Counted from the first letter of the stretch, positions 28,803 through 39,938 are shown. The stretch is 64,000 bases of DNA from Levilactobacillus tujiorum (GCF_012641185.1 NZ_JAAXLK010000007.1:1-64000), one strand, 5' to 3'. The notes: a model not told the origin generated them from the sequence alone. Numbers and translations: made by a program.

Positions 28803-28825
28803 GGGCCAATCTGGCCTTTTTATTT
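28803..28825 (+). terminator. Terminator of veg
   Basis: GGCCA-ATC-TGGCC stem followed by TTTTT, seven bases after the stop. Confidence 0.85.
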
Positions 28826-28877
28826 TATCTTAAATTACATAAAAGGATTCGCCAGACCTTGTCAATTAAGAGTTGAT

Positions 28878-28899
28878 AAGGGTTTGGAGAACCCTTTTT
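28878..28899 (+). terminator. Second terminator between veg and ispE
   Basis: AAGGGTT-TGGAG-AACCCTT followed by T residues. It may reinforce veg termination or attenuate ispE. Confidence 0.7.
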
Positions 28900-28984
28900 A
28901 TTTTCAGCACAACCATAGTATAATAGGCTTAATCAGATTCACGAGAACGGTAGGCAGTGACCTATCTGGAATTAAGGTGAGTTC

Positions 28985-29839
28985 ATGCAACTGATTGAAA
29001 AGGCGCCTGCTAAGATAAATCTTGGACTTGACACCCCTTACCATCACCAGGATGGTGCGGAAGAGTGGAACATGGTCATGACGTCCGTGGACTTAGCGGA
29101 CTATGTTGAAATTCAAACGTTAACGAAGCACAAACGCATCCGAGTGGCCTCGGACAGTGGCTTTTTGCCGAACGATCAGCGCAACTTAGCTTATCAGGCT
29201 GCGCATTTACTCCAAACCAAGTTTAACGTGGGTGAGGGGGTCAATATTCGTATTAAAAAGAATATTCCAGTGGCCGCCGGATTAGGTGGCGGCTCGTCCG
29301 ATGCAGCCGCCGTTTTGCGGGGACTGAATCAATTGTGGCAACTGGGTCTAACGTGGCAAGAGCTGGCGGAATTGGGGCTACAGATTGATTCTGACGTCCC
29401 GTACTGTGTCTACGGCCGGACGGCGCACGTGCGGGGACGAGGAGAACGGATTACCCCCTTGTCGAAGTTGCCGGCGGCTTGGGTGGTATTGGCTAAGCCC
29501 AAGGTGAGCGTCTCAACGCCCAGCATTTTACAGCAGATTCGTTACGATGAATTGGCCCATCCCGATATCGATGGCTTGCTGCGTGCAGTCCGTGATCAGG
29601 ACATTGAAGAGATGTGTGCGGTGATGGGCAACGTGTTGGAACCCCTGACCGCGCACCGCTATCCAGAGATTACCCAGCTGAAGCAGCAACTCATGCGGTT
29701 TGGGGCCGACGCGGCACAAATGAGTGGGACGGGGCCGACCGTCTTCGGCTTGTGTAGTAAACAGTCGCGTGCTCAACGCGTCTTTAATGGGATGAAGGGC
29801 TTCTGTCGGGAAGTGTATTTAGTGCGGCCATTGCCGTAG
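28985..29839 (+). CDS. ispE: IspE-like GHMP kinase
   Basis: A 284-residue GHMP kinase matching 4-diphosphocytidyl-2-C-methylerythritol kinase of the MEP isoprenoid pathway. It has APAKINLGLD at residues 8-17, the ATP-binding PVAAGLGGGSSDAA loop near 96-109, and the C-terminal MSGTGPTVFGL. The mvaA gene in this window shows that this organism makes isoprenoids from mevalonate, and no other MEP gene is seen here. Lactobacilli are known to carry this gene without the rest of the MEP pathway, so its in vivo substrate is uncertain. The first residues of the active-site region (DTPYHHQDGAEEW) are usual for the group. Confidence 0.9.
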   Translation: MQLIEKAPAKINLGLDTPYHHQDGAEEWNMVMTSVDLADYVEIQTLTKHKRIRVASDSGFLPNDQRNLAYQAAHLLQTKFNVGEGVNIRIKKNIPVAAGLGGGSSDAAAVLRGLNQLWQLGLTWQELAELGLQIDSDVPYCVYGRTAHVRGRGERITPLSKLPAAWVVLAKPKVSVSTPSILQQIRYDELAHPDIDGLLRAVRDQDIEEMCAVMGNVLEPLTAHRYPEITQLKQQLMRFGADAAQMSGTGPTVFGLCSKQSRAQRVFNGMKGFCREVYLVRPLP

Positions 29840-29858
29840 TCAGTGAAGAAGGTAAACG

Positions 29859-30440
29859 ATGAGTAAAACACAGGAGATTTTTCAAGCCATTCAGGATGAT
29901 CCGCAGAATGCGGCGTTCACGCAACAGGGGATTCAGCCGCTATATCACGTGGATGAAAATGCTGAGATTCTGTTGGTGAGTCAGGCGCCGAGCCGCAGTG
30001 CACAAGCGTCGATGACCTTTTGGGATGATGCGAGTGGCAATCGGTTGCGGGATTGGATGGGGGTCACCAAGGACCAGTTTTATCATTCAGGGAAGTTAGC
30101 GGTGTTGCCGCTAGACTTTTATTACCCGGGAAAACACGTCCATGGCGGTGATCTACCACCACGTAAGGGCTTTGCGGATAAATGGCATGCGCCATTGCTG
30201 GACTTGATGCCCAAGATTAAACTGACTTTGCTGATTGGCCAGTATGCGCAGAAGTATTATTTGCCTAAACGAGAAAAGACATTGACGGCGACCGTTGAAC
30301 ATTACGCGGACTACTTACCGGATTATTTCCCGTTGGTGCATCCGTCCCCGTTGAATTACGGTTGGATGAACCAGCATCCATGGTTTAAGGAAGACGTGGT
30401 GCCGGAGTTACAGGCGCGAGTTCACCAGATTATCAAGTAA
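29859..30440 (+). CDS. Uracil-DNA glycosylase superfamily protein
   Basis: 193 residues of the uracil-DNA glycosylase-like superfamily. ILLVSQAPSRSAQ (residues 34-46, corresponding to the catalytic-loop region GxxPG of the superfamily but here QAPSRS), YYPGK, LTLLIGQYAQKYYL (substrate-binding strand) and the C-terminal VHPSPLN (histidine loop, HPSP) are visible. Homologues are often annotated 'uracil-DNA glycosylase family'. Without the aspartate of the canonical motif, glycosylase activity is uncertain. It follows ispE by 19 bases; a repeat element starts about 8 bases after its stop. Confidence 0.8.
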   Translation: MSKTQEIFQAIQDDPQNAAFTQQGIQPLYHVDENAEILLVSQAPSRSAQASMTFWDDASGNRLRDWMGVTKDQFYHSGKLAVLPLDFYYPGKHVHGGDLPPRKGFADKWHAPLLDLMPKIKLTLLIGQYAQKYYLPKREKTLTATVEHYADYLPDYFPLVHPSPLNYGWMNQHPWFKEDVVPELQARVHQIIK

Positions 30441-30448
30441 AGGGGGTC

Positions 30449-30881
30449 ACCTGCAGCTGGTAGAGATTTCGCCTGCTATGGGGACCACCTGCGGCCTGAG
30501 AAGCGGTCCTCCGGCTCGGTTTGAAACCTGACAAGGAAGCGTCAGTTTCCAAACGCGTCCCACGCTGTAAGCCGAGAATCGGCTAACACCGTCGACATAG
30601 CTGACTCCACCTCTGCCAGCCTCCAGTTAAGCTAGTCTTTGAATGACAAATCGGTTTAAATATCTGGAGTGTTGGTGTTTAACCAGTGATAGTTGATAAC
30701 TTCCGTGTAGCCGTGAGTGAGCCAAATTTGAGCTCAGCCGTGGGATTTACCAAGTGGTTCTCTTGGTAAATGGCGGCTTTAAGACGTGTTCTTCGGCTTA
30801 AAGCGAGGCTAGAGACCGTCCTTTGGCTCTAGCCGTCCTCCCCACAGCATTCCAGCTCAAATTTGGCGAACGGTAAGGCGG
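30449..30881 (+). repeat. Structured intergenic repeat, copy C (complete)
   Basis: A 433-bp copy with two lobes. The 5' lobe (30455-30640) is closed by CTGGTAGAG with CTCTGCCAG and contains hairpins of the GACC..GCGGTC, CCTGAC/GTCAG and AGCCGA/TCGGCT type. The 3' lobe (30721-30870) is closed by GCCAAATTTGAGCT with AGCTCAAATTTGGC and contains ATTTACCAAG/CTTGGTAAAT, GCTTTAAG/CTTAAAGC and GGCTAGAG/CTCTAGCC. It ends with CGGTAAGGCGG. It begins 8 bases after the preceding stop codon. Confidence 0.85.
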
Positions 30882-30912
30882 CTGGTTTCCACATACCAAA
30901 AGAAGATGAAAA

Positions 30913-30955
30913 TAGCGCGTTAAGTCAGCTGAAACGTTGATTTAACGCGCTTTTT
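30913..30955 (+). terminator. Terminator after repeat C
   Basis: AGCGCGTTAA / TTAACGCGCT stem, 17-base loop, then TTTTT. It may be the original terminator of the ispE/glycosylase unit, now separated from it by the repeat. Confidence 0.8.
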
Positions 30956-31032
30956 GTATAACTAAATTTGTAAGACGTCTGGCTGGTATTGTCGTTGAAA
31001 AACCGGCATGATAGCTAGGTGAGGTGAACAGT

Positions 31033-31266
31033 GTGGAAAATGAAAGACGGCGGGTTAGTCCGCAATTGGTAGCGGAAATGCAGGCGGCATTGAACTTGCC
31101 GATGACTCAGGCGAGTTTGATTCGTTTATTGTATGGGCAGACACTAGTGGCTAATTTGGACCATGGAGGGGAACCTTCACTGCGAGCAACAGCCGACAAT
31201 AAAAATCCCTACACAACCAACGACTCGCAGTTCGCTGGTAATGCAGGGATTTCCGATAACGTTTAA
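31033..31266 (+). CDS. Doubtful short reading frame
   Basis: A 77-codon frame starting at GTG with GAGGTG upstream. The first ~40 residues (RRRVSPQLVAEMQAALNLPM) look protein-like and helical, but the last third runs through the terminator hairpin of the convergent alpha-xylosidase gene. No family recognised. It could be a small real protein or a decayed gene. Confidence 0.3.
   Translation: MENERRRVSPQLVAEMQAALNLPMTQASLIRLLYGQTLVANLDHGGEPSLRATADNKNPYTTNDSQFAGNAGISDNV
31197..31254 (-). terminator. Terminator of the alpha-xylosidase gene
   Basis: AAATCCCT / AGGGATTT outer stem with an inner ACCA...TGGT pairing; T-rich on the minus strand after the hairpin. Confidence 0.7.
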
Positions 31267-31279
31267 AATTTAATGATCA

Positions 31280-33568
31280 TTACAGAGTGATGGTCGTGTT
31301 GTCGCCAGTTAAAGTGGCTTTAGTGACCGCGCCGTTCTCATGAACGAATACGGTTGCTGTGCCAGTCAAACCAGTAGTGCTGACCTTCAGTTCGTTACCA
31401 TGACGGTCGACAGTAACCTTGCCGGCGTCGTGGCCCTTTTGATCAACAACGGTCGTGCTGGTCGTGCCTTCATGCATATCGTACAGATGGATATCCAAAT
31501 CCTTGGTGAAGTCATAATCAGCGTGAACGGCCTTAGGATTCCGTAACAGGATCGTGTTGTCACGAGCCAAGACAGGCAGGCTTAATTCGTCGTAGTTTAG
31601 ACTCAACCACTTGCCGTCTTTGATATCATAGAATTCGTTGTCGTCAATGATGCTGGTCCACTTGCCAGCAGGCAGGTAGAGGTTGACGTGGCCTTCGTGG
31701 TTGAAGACAGGGGCAACTAACAGCCGACTCCCGAACATGTATTGGTTGTCCAGTGAGTGGGTGGTCAAATCATCCTGGAATTCGAACCACATTGGCCGCA
31801 TTAATGGGTTACCGTAGGCAGTGTCATGTGCTGCTTGGGTGTACAGGTAAGGCATCAGTGACAGTTTCAAGTTAACAAACTTCCGGCTGTTTTCTACGGC
31901 TTCATCATCGAAGTTCCATGGCACCCGGTAAACATTGCTGCCGTGGTAACGACTGTGTGAGGATAACAGGCCGAATTGCGTCCAACGTTTGTACAGATCT
32001 GGCGTTGGTGTATCGGGACCATCCTCGAAACCACCAATATCGTGGCTCCAGAAGGCAAACCCAGAACTCAGGAAGGACAGGCCACCGTGTAAGGTGTCAG
32101 ACATGTTCTTGAAGGTTGACAAGGCGTCGCCACCCCAGTGAACAGGGAACTTTTGTGAACCGACAGTTGCGGAGCGAGCGAAGACCACAGCTTCATCCTT
32201 GCCCTTATTTTCAGCAATCGTGTCGAAGACAGCTTCGTTGTATTGCAACGTGTAGTAGTTGTGTTCGCGCTTAGGATCGGAGCCATCAAAGAAGACGGCA
32301 TCGTCAACGGGAATCCGTTCACCGAAGTCAGTCTTGAAGCAATCCACACCCATATCGAGTAAGGCTTGCAGTTTGCCCTTGTACCACTTAACGGCGGCAG
32401 GGTTGGTGAAGTCGACAAAGGCGTTGCCGGCTTGCCAGAGGTCCCATTGCCAGATGTTGCCATCTTCGCGCTTGACGAAGTAGCCATTCTTCTTGCCTTC
32501 TTCAAACATCTTCCCCTTTTGGGCGATGTATGGATTAATCCAGACACAGACCTTGATACCGCGGTCATGAATCTTCTTAATCAGACCTTCTGGATCTGGG
32601 AATTCGTCGCGATCCCATTCCATGTTGGACCATTCGAAGCCCTTTTGCCAGAAGCAGTCGAAATGGAAGACATCTAGTGGAATGTGATGTTCTTTCATGC
32701 CGTCGATAAACTTCAAGACGGTTTCTTCACTGTAATCCGTGGTGAAGGAAGTCGTCAGCCACAGCCCGAAGGACCAAGCAGGTGGCAATTGCATTTGACC
32801 AGTTAACTCGGCGTAACGGTGCAGAATTTCTTGTGGGGTAGGGCCGTAGATCACGTAGTACTGTAAGGATTGACCTTCGGTACTAAATTGAACCCGGTCA
32901 ACGTTTTCAGAAGTAATTTCAAAGTCAACGGGTTGTGGTTGGTCAACGAAGACCCCATAGCCAGCGTCCGTTAAGTAGAATGGAATGTTCTTGTAAGATT
33001 GTTCGGAAGCTGTCCCACCATCTTGGTTATCGATGCGGACTTCTTGACCGTTCTTAATGAAGTTACCGAAGCGTTCACCTAAGCCATAGACTTTGTCGTC
33101 AACGCCCACGTTGAGTTGTTCACGCATGTAGTCTTTGTTGGTTGACTTATCGTGAATCACACCTTGCGCCTTATCCAACGACTGGGTTAGTAAATGATCG
33201 TTGTGTAAAAAGTCTAATTGGAAGGCCTGCTTGAATGGAATGCGGGCAGTTAATTCACCTGACTTAAAGGTTAATTCCTTATCGCCAGTGGTGATCGCAA
33301 CGTTTGGTTTTTGATCATTGATGTGGTAAGAAGGCCCCTTGGTATCTTGATCAAAGTGGGTGAGCTTAACCCCAATCACACCTTCAATAGGTGAGGTTAG
33401 GTTAATTGTACTCATCCCCAAGTTAAGTTCGTCACCCCGTTCGTTGATGAACTTAAATGGTGCATACAACGTTAATTGGCGATCCGTCTTCTGATAGTCG
33501 AAGACTTCACGTGGTGATTCAATTTGGTATTGTGGCCGGTTTAGCCAGTAACCATTCGTAAACTTCAT
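31280..33568 (-). CDS. xylQ: Alpha-xylosidase, GH31
   Basis: A 762-residue cytoplasmic glycoside hydrolase of family 31 (YicI/XylQ type) that releases xylose from alpha-xylosides such as isoprimeverose. It has an N-terminal beta-sandwich, a TIM barrel with the nucleophile Asp in CFKTDFGERIP (about residue 415), the ARSATVGSQKFPVHWGGD segment and HDIGGFE. FKTDFGERIP is characteristic of alpha-xylosidases rather than alpha-glucosidases. The start at 33568 follows GAGGGGTG. It is divergent from an isoprimeverose-type transporter, as the L. pentosus xylP-xylQ pair would predict functionally, and carries a cre in its promoter. Confidence 0.92.
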   Translation of the reverse strand: MKFTNGYWLNRPQYQIESPREVFDYQKTDRQLTLYAPFKFINERGDELNLGMSTINLTSPIEGVIGVKLTHFDQDTKGPSYHINDQKPNVAITTGDKELTFKSGELTARIPFKQAFQLDFLHNDHLLTQSLDKAQGVIHDKSTNKDYMREQLNVGVDDKVYGLGERFGNFIKNGQEVRIDNQDGGTASEQSYKNIPFYLTDAGYGVFVDQPQPVDFEITSENVDRVQFSTEGQSLQYYVIYGPTPQEILHRYAELTGQMQLPPAWSFGLWLTTSFTTDYSEETVLKFIDGMKEHHIPLDVFHFDCFWQKGFEWSNMEWDRDEFPDPEGLIKKIHDRGIKVCVWINPYIAQKGKMFEEGKKNGYFVKREDGNIWQWDLWQAGNAFVDFTNPAAVKWYKGKLQALLDMGVDCFKTDFGERIPVDDAVFFDGSDPKREHNYYTLQYNEAVFDTIAENKGKDEAVVFARSATVGSQKFPVHWGGDALSTFKNMSDTLHGGLSFLSSGFAFWSHDIGGFEDGPDTPTPDLYKRWTQFGLLSSHSRYHGSNVYRVPWNFDDEAVENSRKFVNLKLSLMPYLYTQAAHDTAYGNPLMRPMWFEFQDDLTTHSLDNQYMFGSRLLVAPVFNHEGHVNLYLPAGKWTSIIDDNEFYDIKDGKWLSLNYDELSLPVLARDNTILLRNPKAVHADYDFTKDLDIHLYDMHEGTTSTTVVDQKGHDAGKVTVDRHGNELKVSTTGLTGTATVFVHENGAVTKATLTGDNTTITL

Positions 33569-33623
33569 GGATAAACACCCCTCTAATTTTTTAGAAAGTT
33601 GAATTTTCTTAATCGACACTCAC

Positions 33624-33660
33624 AGTGTACGTTGCAAAATTCAGAATGTCAACGCTTACA
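33624..33660 (-). promoter_or_regulatory. xylQ promoter with overlapping cre site
   Basis: On the minus strand, TTGACA (33652-33647), a 17-bp spacer and TACACT (33629-33624). The perfect catabolite-responsive element TGTCAACGCTTACA (33647-33660, consensus TGWNANCGNTNWCA) covers the -35 box, so CcpA should block this promoter when preferred sugars are present. Confidence 0.82.
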
Positions 33661-33944
33661 ATAGACGCAAAATAGGCTTAAAAGTGATAAGAAAGGGCCA
33701 TACATAGCTGTTAGGGGCGAACGCCGACTAAAGAAAAATATTTTTATAAAAAATGGTGAGTGCGGTGCCGAAGTGGCGGCGAATTGCTGGATAATTGTGA
33801 TTTATCGGTAGCTAACTTAACAAAAGATTGAGTTTAATCAGCCATTAAATTTAATGAGGAGCCAGCGAGTCTGTTCCATATTAGAGGTACAGCCATTAGA
33901 GGGACTAAGGGAATCAAGTAAAGGAGATATTTACGAAAGTGGTA

Positions 33945-33973
33945 TTGACAAATGAAAGCGGTTACAGTATGCT
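33945..33973 (+). promoter_or_regulatory. xylP promoter with overlapping cre site
   Basis: TTGACA at 33945-33950, a 17-bp spacer and TATGCT at 33968-33973. The spacer holds a perfect cre, TGAAAGCGGTTACA (33953-33966), so CcpA repression by occlusion is expected. Confidence 0.85.
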
Positions 33974-33997
33974 ATGCATTGAAAATTGAATTTCCTT

Positions 33998-34011
33998 AAA
34001 CGTCGACGTTT
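33998..34011. promoter_or_regulatory. 14-bp perfect palindrome, candidate operator
   Basis: AAACGTCGACGTTT lies about 20 bp downstream of the predicted xylP transcription start. A palindrome there is a good position for a roadblock repressor, most simply the ROK regulator encoded two genes on. The assignment is inference. Confidence 0.5.
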
Positions 34012-34066
34012 TTGCAATTAACTCAAATTTCATTATTCGATTCATAAATTATAGAGGTGTGTACTT

Positions 34067-35476
34067 ATGAGTGAAAATGCTCCTAAAGTCGCGGTCTCCG
34101 AGAAAAATATGGTGCCGTGGAACGAACGAATCGCCTATAGTTTTAGTGATTTTGCTTGCAACCTGTCCTTCCAAATGGTTGGGACATACTTAATGATTTT
34201 CTACACCGATACTTTTGGTCTTAGTGCCGCTGCTGTTGGGACGCTGTTCTTGGTAGCACGGATTGTCGATGCTTTTGATGGCCCATTCTGGGGAATTATG
34301 ATTGACCACACGCATACTAAGTGGGGGAAGAGCCGACCGTACTGGTTATGGTTCTCAATTCCATTTGCGGTCTTCTGTGTACTGGTCTTCACCACGCCAA
34401 GCATGAGTTTAACTTGGAAGTTGGTTTGGGCATACATCACCTATATTGGGGTGGATGTGCTGTACTCGGCCGTTAACATTCCAATTACCTCGATCTTGCC
34501 ATCATTGACGAGTAACCCCCAAGAACGGGTCACGTTGTCCACGATTCGGCAATTCATGGGAACTGCTGGTGCCACGATTATTACTGGGATCACGTTAACC
34601 ATGGTTGCCTTCTTCGGTCACGGCTCAACGACGAGCGCGCGTGGCTGGTTCATCTGGGCTTTAATTGTCGGGATTATCGTAGTTGTGATTTTCGGATTTG
34701 TCTTTAAGAACACGACTGAACGGGTTCAAACGAAGAGTTCTCGTCGTTCTATTCCAATTAAAGAATCTCTGAGAGCTTTGAAGCGCAACTGGCCATGGGC
34801 TATTATCATCTTCATCAACTTCATCTACTGGATGGGGATGCAGACGCGTTCACAAGTTACGGTTTACTTCTTCAAGTACAACATGCACGATGCAACGTTG
34901 GCTTCATTCGTATTGAGTTTACAAATCGTTGCTTTGGTTGCCGTGGTCTTGACGCCATGGACCTCCAAGCTGATTGGTAAGCGGAACACGATGTTAGCCG
35001 GAATGATTTTGGCCGTTGTTGGTCAATTGCTGTTGAGCTTAGGCGCTAACAACCTGAGCGTACCAATGATTATTGTCGCTACGATTGTTGGTTACTTAGG
35101 AACTGGTTATGTATCTGGTTTAATCGCCGTTATGCTGGCCGACGCTGTGGATTATGGTGAATGGAAGAACGGTGTCCGTGCCGAAGGGATCGTTACGTCA
35201 TTCTCCAGTTTCAGTGCCAAGTTAGGTATGGGTATTGGTGGGGTTATCACCGGTTGGATTTTATCCGCAACGGGTTACGTCGCCAACCAAACGCAAACTG
35301 CCGGTGCCTTACACGGGATTGAATTGAACTATATTTGGGTACCACTGTTAGGGTTTGCCCTTTCTGGAATTGCTTTGATGTTCTACCATGTTGATGGGAT
35401 TGAAAAGAAGATGCAAAGTGATTTGGCAGAAAAGCACGCTCGTGAAAATGCAGAAGATGCCAAAGACGGTGAATAA
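34067..35476 (+). CDS. xylP: GPH-family sugar transporter (isoprimeverose/xyloside type)
   Basis: A 469-residue, 12-helix symporter of the glycoside-pentoside-hexuronide family. It has the typical N-terminal WNERIAYSFSDFACN, the RIVDAFDGPFWGIMIDHTHTKWGKSRPYWLW cytoplasmic loop (here RIVDAFDGPFWG and KWGKSRPYWLW), and ADAVDYGEWKNGVRAEG in the second half. The strong similarity in layout to XylP, and the divergent alpha-xylosidase, suggest import of isoprimeverose with cations. There is no C-terminal EIIA domain. It is followed by a ROK regulator with a 21-base gap, probably one transcript. Confidence 0.88.
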   Translation: MSENAPKVAVSEKNMVPWNERIAYSFSDFACNLSFQMVGTYLMIFYTDTFGLSAAAVGTLFLVARIVDAFDGPFWGIMIDHTHTKWGKSRPYWLWFSIPFAVFCVLVFTTPSMSLTWKLVWAYITYIGVDVLYSAVNIPITSILPSLTSNPQERVTLSTIRQFMGTAGATIITGITLTMVAFFGHGSTTSARGWFIWALIVGIIVVVIFGFVFKNTTERVQTKSSRRSIPIKESLRALKRNWPWAIIIFINFIYWMGMQTRSQVTVYFFKYNMHDATLASFVLSLQIVALVAVVLTPWTSKLIGKRNTMLAGMILAVVGQLLLSLGANNLSVPMIIVATIVGYLGTGYVSGLIAVMLADAVDYGEWKNGVRAEGIVTSFSSFSAKLGMGIGGVITGWILSATGYVANQTQTAGALHGIELNYIWVPLLGFALSGIALMFYHVDGIEKKMQSDLAEKHARENAEDAKDGE

Positions 35477-35497
35477 ACGATAAAGTGAGTGACTGGC

Positions 35498-36655
35498 ATG
35501 ATCATTAACAAAGACGTGATGCGCGACCACAATGAACACTCGGTTTTACAGACGATTGTGAATCATGGACCGATTTCGCGAAATGAAATTTCTAAGTTGT
35601 TAGGTTTGAATAAGGTCACGGTGTCCGATATCGTGGGCCGATTCACGGAACGAAAATTGGTATCCAGTCAGGGCGAGGCTGCGGCCAAGCCAGGCAGCGG
35701 TCGTCGAGCAGAGTTGGTGGCCTTCAACGCGACGTATGGTTATGTGATTAATTTCAGCATTTCTGGGGTCATTTTGGAAATGCTGGTCACCCAGTTGGAC
35801 GGTCGGGCGCTGGAATACAGCGAGAGTCCGTTGCAACACCCCACGGTTGATGAGATTGTGGCCAAAATGGACGATATGATCGCACAACTGCCAGAATTCG
35901 AAGTGGACAATGGGTTACAGGCCATTTCGATCGCGATCTTTGGAAGTGTTTACCAGAACGAAGTGGTCACGTCACCGTTCGTGGATTTTGGTGATTTCGA
36001 TCTGGTGGGCTACTTCAAACAACGCTATCACGTGCCGGTAATTGTTGAGAATGAAGCCAATTTATCGGCGGTATTTGAACAGGATTTTAGTAAGCAGGAA
36101 CTGCAAAGCATCGTTTCCGTCAGCATTCACGAAGGAATTGGTGCCGGGATTATCGTGAACAAACAACTCTACCGGGGAAATTACGGCCGCGCGGGTGAGA
36201 TCGGCCAAATCATGATTCAGGGTGCGGGCAAGCCCCGCCAACGACTGGCGAAACTGCCTAACTTTGATCACGAGTGGTCGGAAGCCGCGTTATTAAGAAA
36301 GGCCGCGCGGTTGAAAGCAGTTGATCACTACACGTTAGCTGAATTGGTCGCAGCCGCCGATCAGGGAGACGCCGTTATCGTTGACCTGATTGAGGATTTC
36401 TGTTACCACTTGGCAATTGTGACCAGTGATTTAATCGCTGCGTATGATCCCCAGATGGTCTTCTTCAATTCACCGCTGATTGATCAGCTCCCGGAAATCC
36501 TGAAGAATATCCAGATGAAATTGAGCTTTATGCCGCTAGTACCACCGTTAGTCATGTCTAAAGATGTGAAGTATGCGACCTTGTTGGGTGGCGCGTCGTT
36601 GGTCATTCATCAGGTGTTGGACATGCCAAGCACACGCTTGATTTTTCACCACTAA
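35498..36655 (+). CDS. xylR: ROK-family transcriptional regulator (XylR-like)
   Basis: 385 residues. The N-terminal winged helix-turn-helix (about 10-75, GPISRNEISKLLGLNKVTVSDIV split as GPISRNEISKLLG and NKVTVSDIV) is joined to a ROK domain (VENEANLSAVFE, IGAGIIVNKQLYRG, GRAGEIGQIMI). The kinase motif and zinc-binding cysteines of active ROK kinases are not evident, which fits a sugar-sensing repressor. The position after xylP makes it the probable regulator of both divergent genes, with xylose or isoprimeverose as inducer. ATG at 35498 is preferred to GTG at 35489. Confidence 0.87.
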   Translation: MIINKDVMRDHNEHSVLQTIVNHGPISRNEISKLLGLNKVTVSDIVGRFTERKLVSSQGEAAAKPGSGRRAELVAFNATYGYVINFSISGVILEMLVTQLDGRALEYSESPLQHPTVDEIVAKMDDMIAQLPEFEVDNGLQAISIAIFGSVYQNEVVTSPFVDFGDFDLVGYFKQRYHVPVIVENEANLSAVFEQDFSKQELQSIVSVSIHEGIGAGIIVNKQLYRGNYGRAGEIGQIMIQGAGKPRQRLAKLPNFDHEWSEAALLRKAARLKAVDHYTLAELVAAADQGDAVIVDLIEDFCYHLAIVTSDLIAAYDPQMVFFNSPLIDQLPEILKNIQMKLSFMPLVPPLVMSKDVKYATLLGGASLVIHQVLDMPSTRLIFHH

Positions 36656-36663
36656 GTTACACC

Positions 36664-36708
36664 AAAGTGCGGGTCGTACAGCTCACGAGGCTGCATGGCC
36701 CGCGCTTT
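36664..36708 (+). terminator. Hairpin after xylR
   Basis: AAAGTGCGGGTC...GGCCCGCGCTTT, about 10 bases past the stop. The stem is long, but the T-tract after it is poor. Confidence 0.55.
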
Positions 36709-36730
36709 GTCATTTAAAGAACGGACGTTG

Positions 36731-36750
36731 CCGCCTTACCGTTCGCCAAA
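36731..36750 (-). repeat. Inverted 20-bp copy of the repeat terminus
   Basis: CCGCCTTACCGTTCGCCAAA is the exact reverse complement of the last 20 bp of repeat D (37210-37229). The D locus is therefore bounded by inverted copies of the terminal motif, either a true terminal inverted repeat or the stump of a second element. Confidence 0.8.
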
Positions 36751-36794
36751 ATCCATCTTTACCATATGCTTAAAGATAAACAAGGCGAAACCAT

Positions 36795-37229
36795 CACCTG
36801 CGGCTGGCAGAGATTCCGCCTGCTGTGGGGACCGCCTGCGGCCTGAGAAGCGGTCCTCCGGCTCGGTTCGAAGACTGACCAAGACCGTCAGTCTCCAAAC
36901 ACGTCCCACGCTGTAAGCCGATTCTCGGCTAACACCGTCGACACGGCTGGCTCCATCTCTGCCCTCCTCCGGTTAAGCTAGTCTTTGCATGACAGACAAA
37001 ATTAATCATTTGGTTCGTCAGCATTTAACCAATGATGGTTGATAACTGCTATGCAGCCGCGAGTGAGCCAAATTTGAGCTCAGCCGTGGGATTTACCAAG
37101 TGACTTTCTTGGTAAATGGCGGCTTTGAGACGTGAACTTTTCGGCTCAAAGCGAGGTCTAAGACCGCTCTGTGGCTTAGACCGTCCTCCCCACAGCGTTC
37201 CAGCTCAAATTTGGCGAACGGTAAGGCGG
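36795..37229 (+). repeat. Structured intergenic repeat, copy D (complete)
   Basis: A 435-bp copy with both lobes. Compared with copy C, stems changed on both arms: GACTGAC/GTCAGTC, GCTTTGAG/CTCAAAGC and GGTCTAAG/CTTAGACC, while ATTTACCAAG/CTTGGTAAAT and the terminal CGGTAAGGCGG are the same. It is located after xylR and before the phospho-beta-glucosidase gene. Confidence 0.85.
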
Positions 37230-37271
37230 AGGTCATCCAGGATGTTTACTTTTAGTTGTATCAGTGAGTAG

Positions 37272-39693
<2,422 letters not shown>

Positions 39694-39704
39694 TTAACGG
39701 ATTG

Positions 39705-39744
39705 AAGGTCTCACCGGTCGTGAGTTGATGGGTGAGGCCTTTTT
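39705..39744 (+). terminator. Terminator of the glucosidase/kinase operon
   Basis: AAGGTCTCACC / GGTGAGGCCTT stem and T-run, about a dozen bases past the stop. Confidence 0.88.
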
Positions 39745-39938
39745 CATTCAGCCAAGGATTTAAGCTTAGTCCGATCCAAAGTTTAAAGACGGCAAGAGGC
39801 CATTATGTGCACCAAATCACTGGCAGCAATGCCACTTACAAAACTTACATTAATTACATAACTTTCGCTATGTATATTAGTGAGCAAGTAGCCGCTATGA
39901 TTGATTTATCAAATAGATTAATCACGGAGGCGACAAGG

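Noticed and set aside
30449-30881. Insertion sequence or group II intron
   Set aside because: No transposase or reverse transcriptase frame, no target-site duplication seen by eye, and no domain V-like hairpin motif.
36695-36916. A 73-codon frame across the start of repeat D
   Set aside because: It covers structured repeat sequence and has no counterpart kept open in the other copies.
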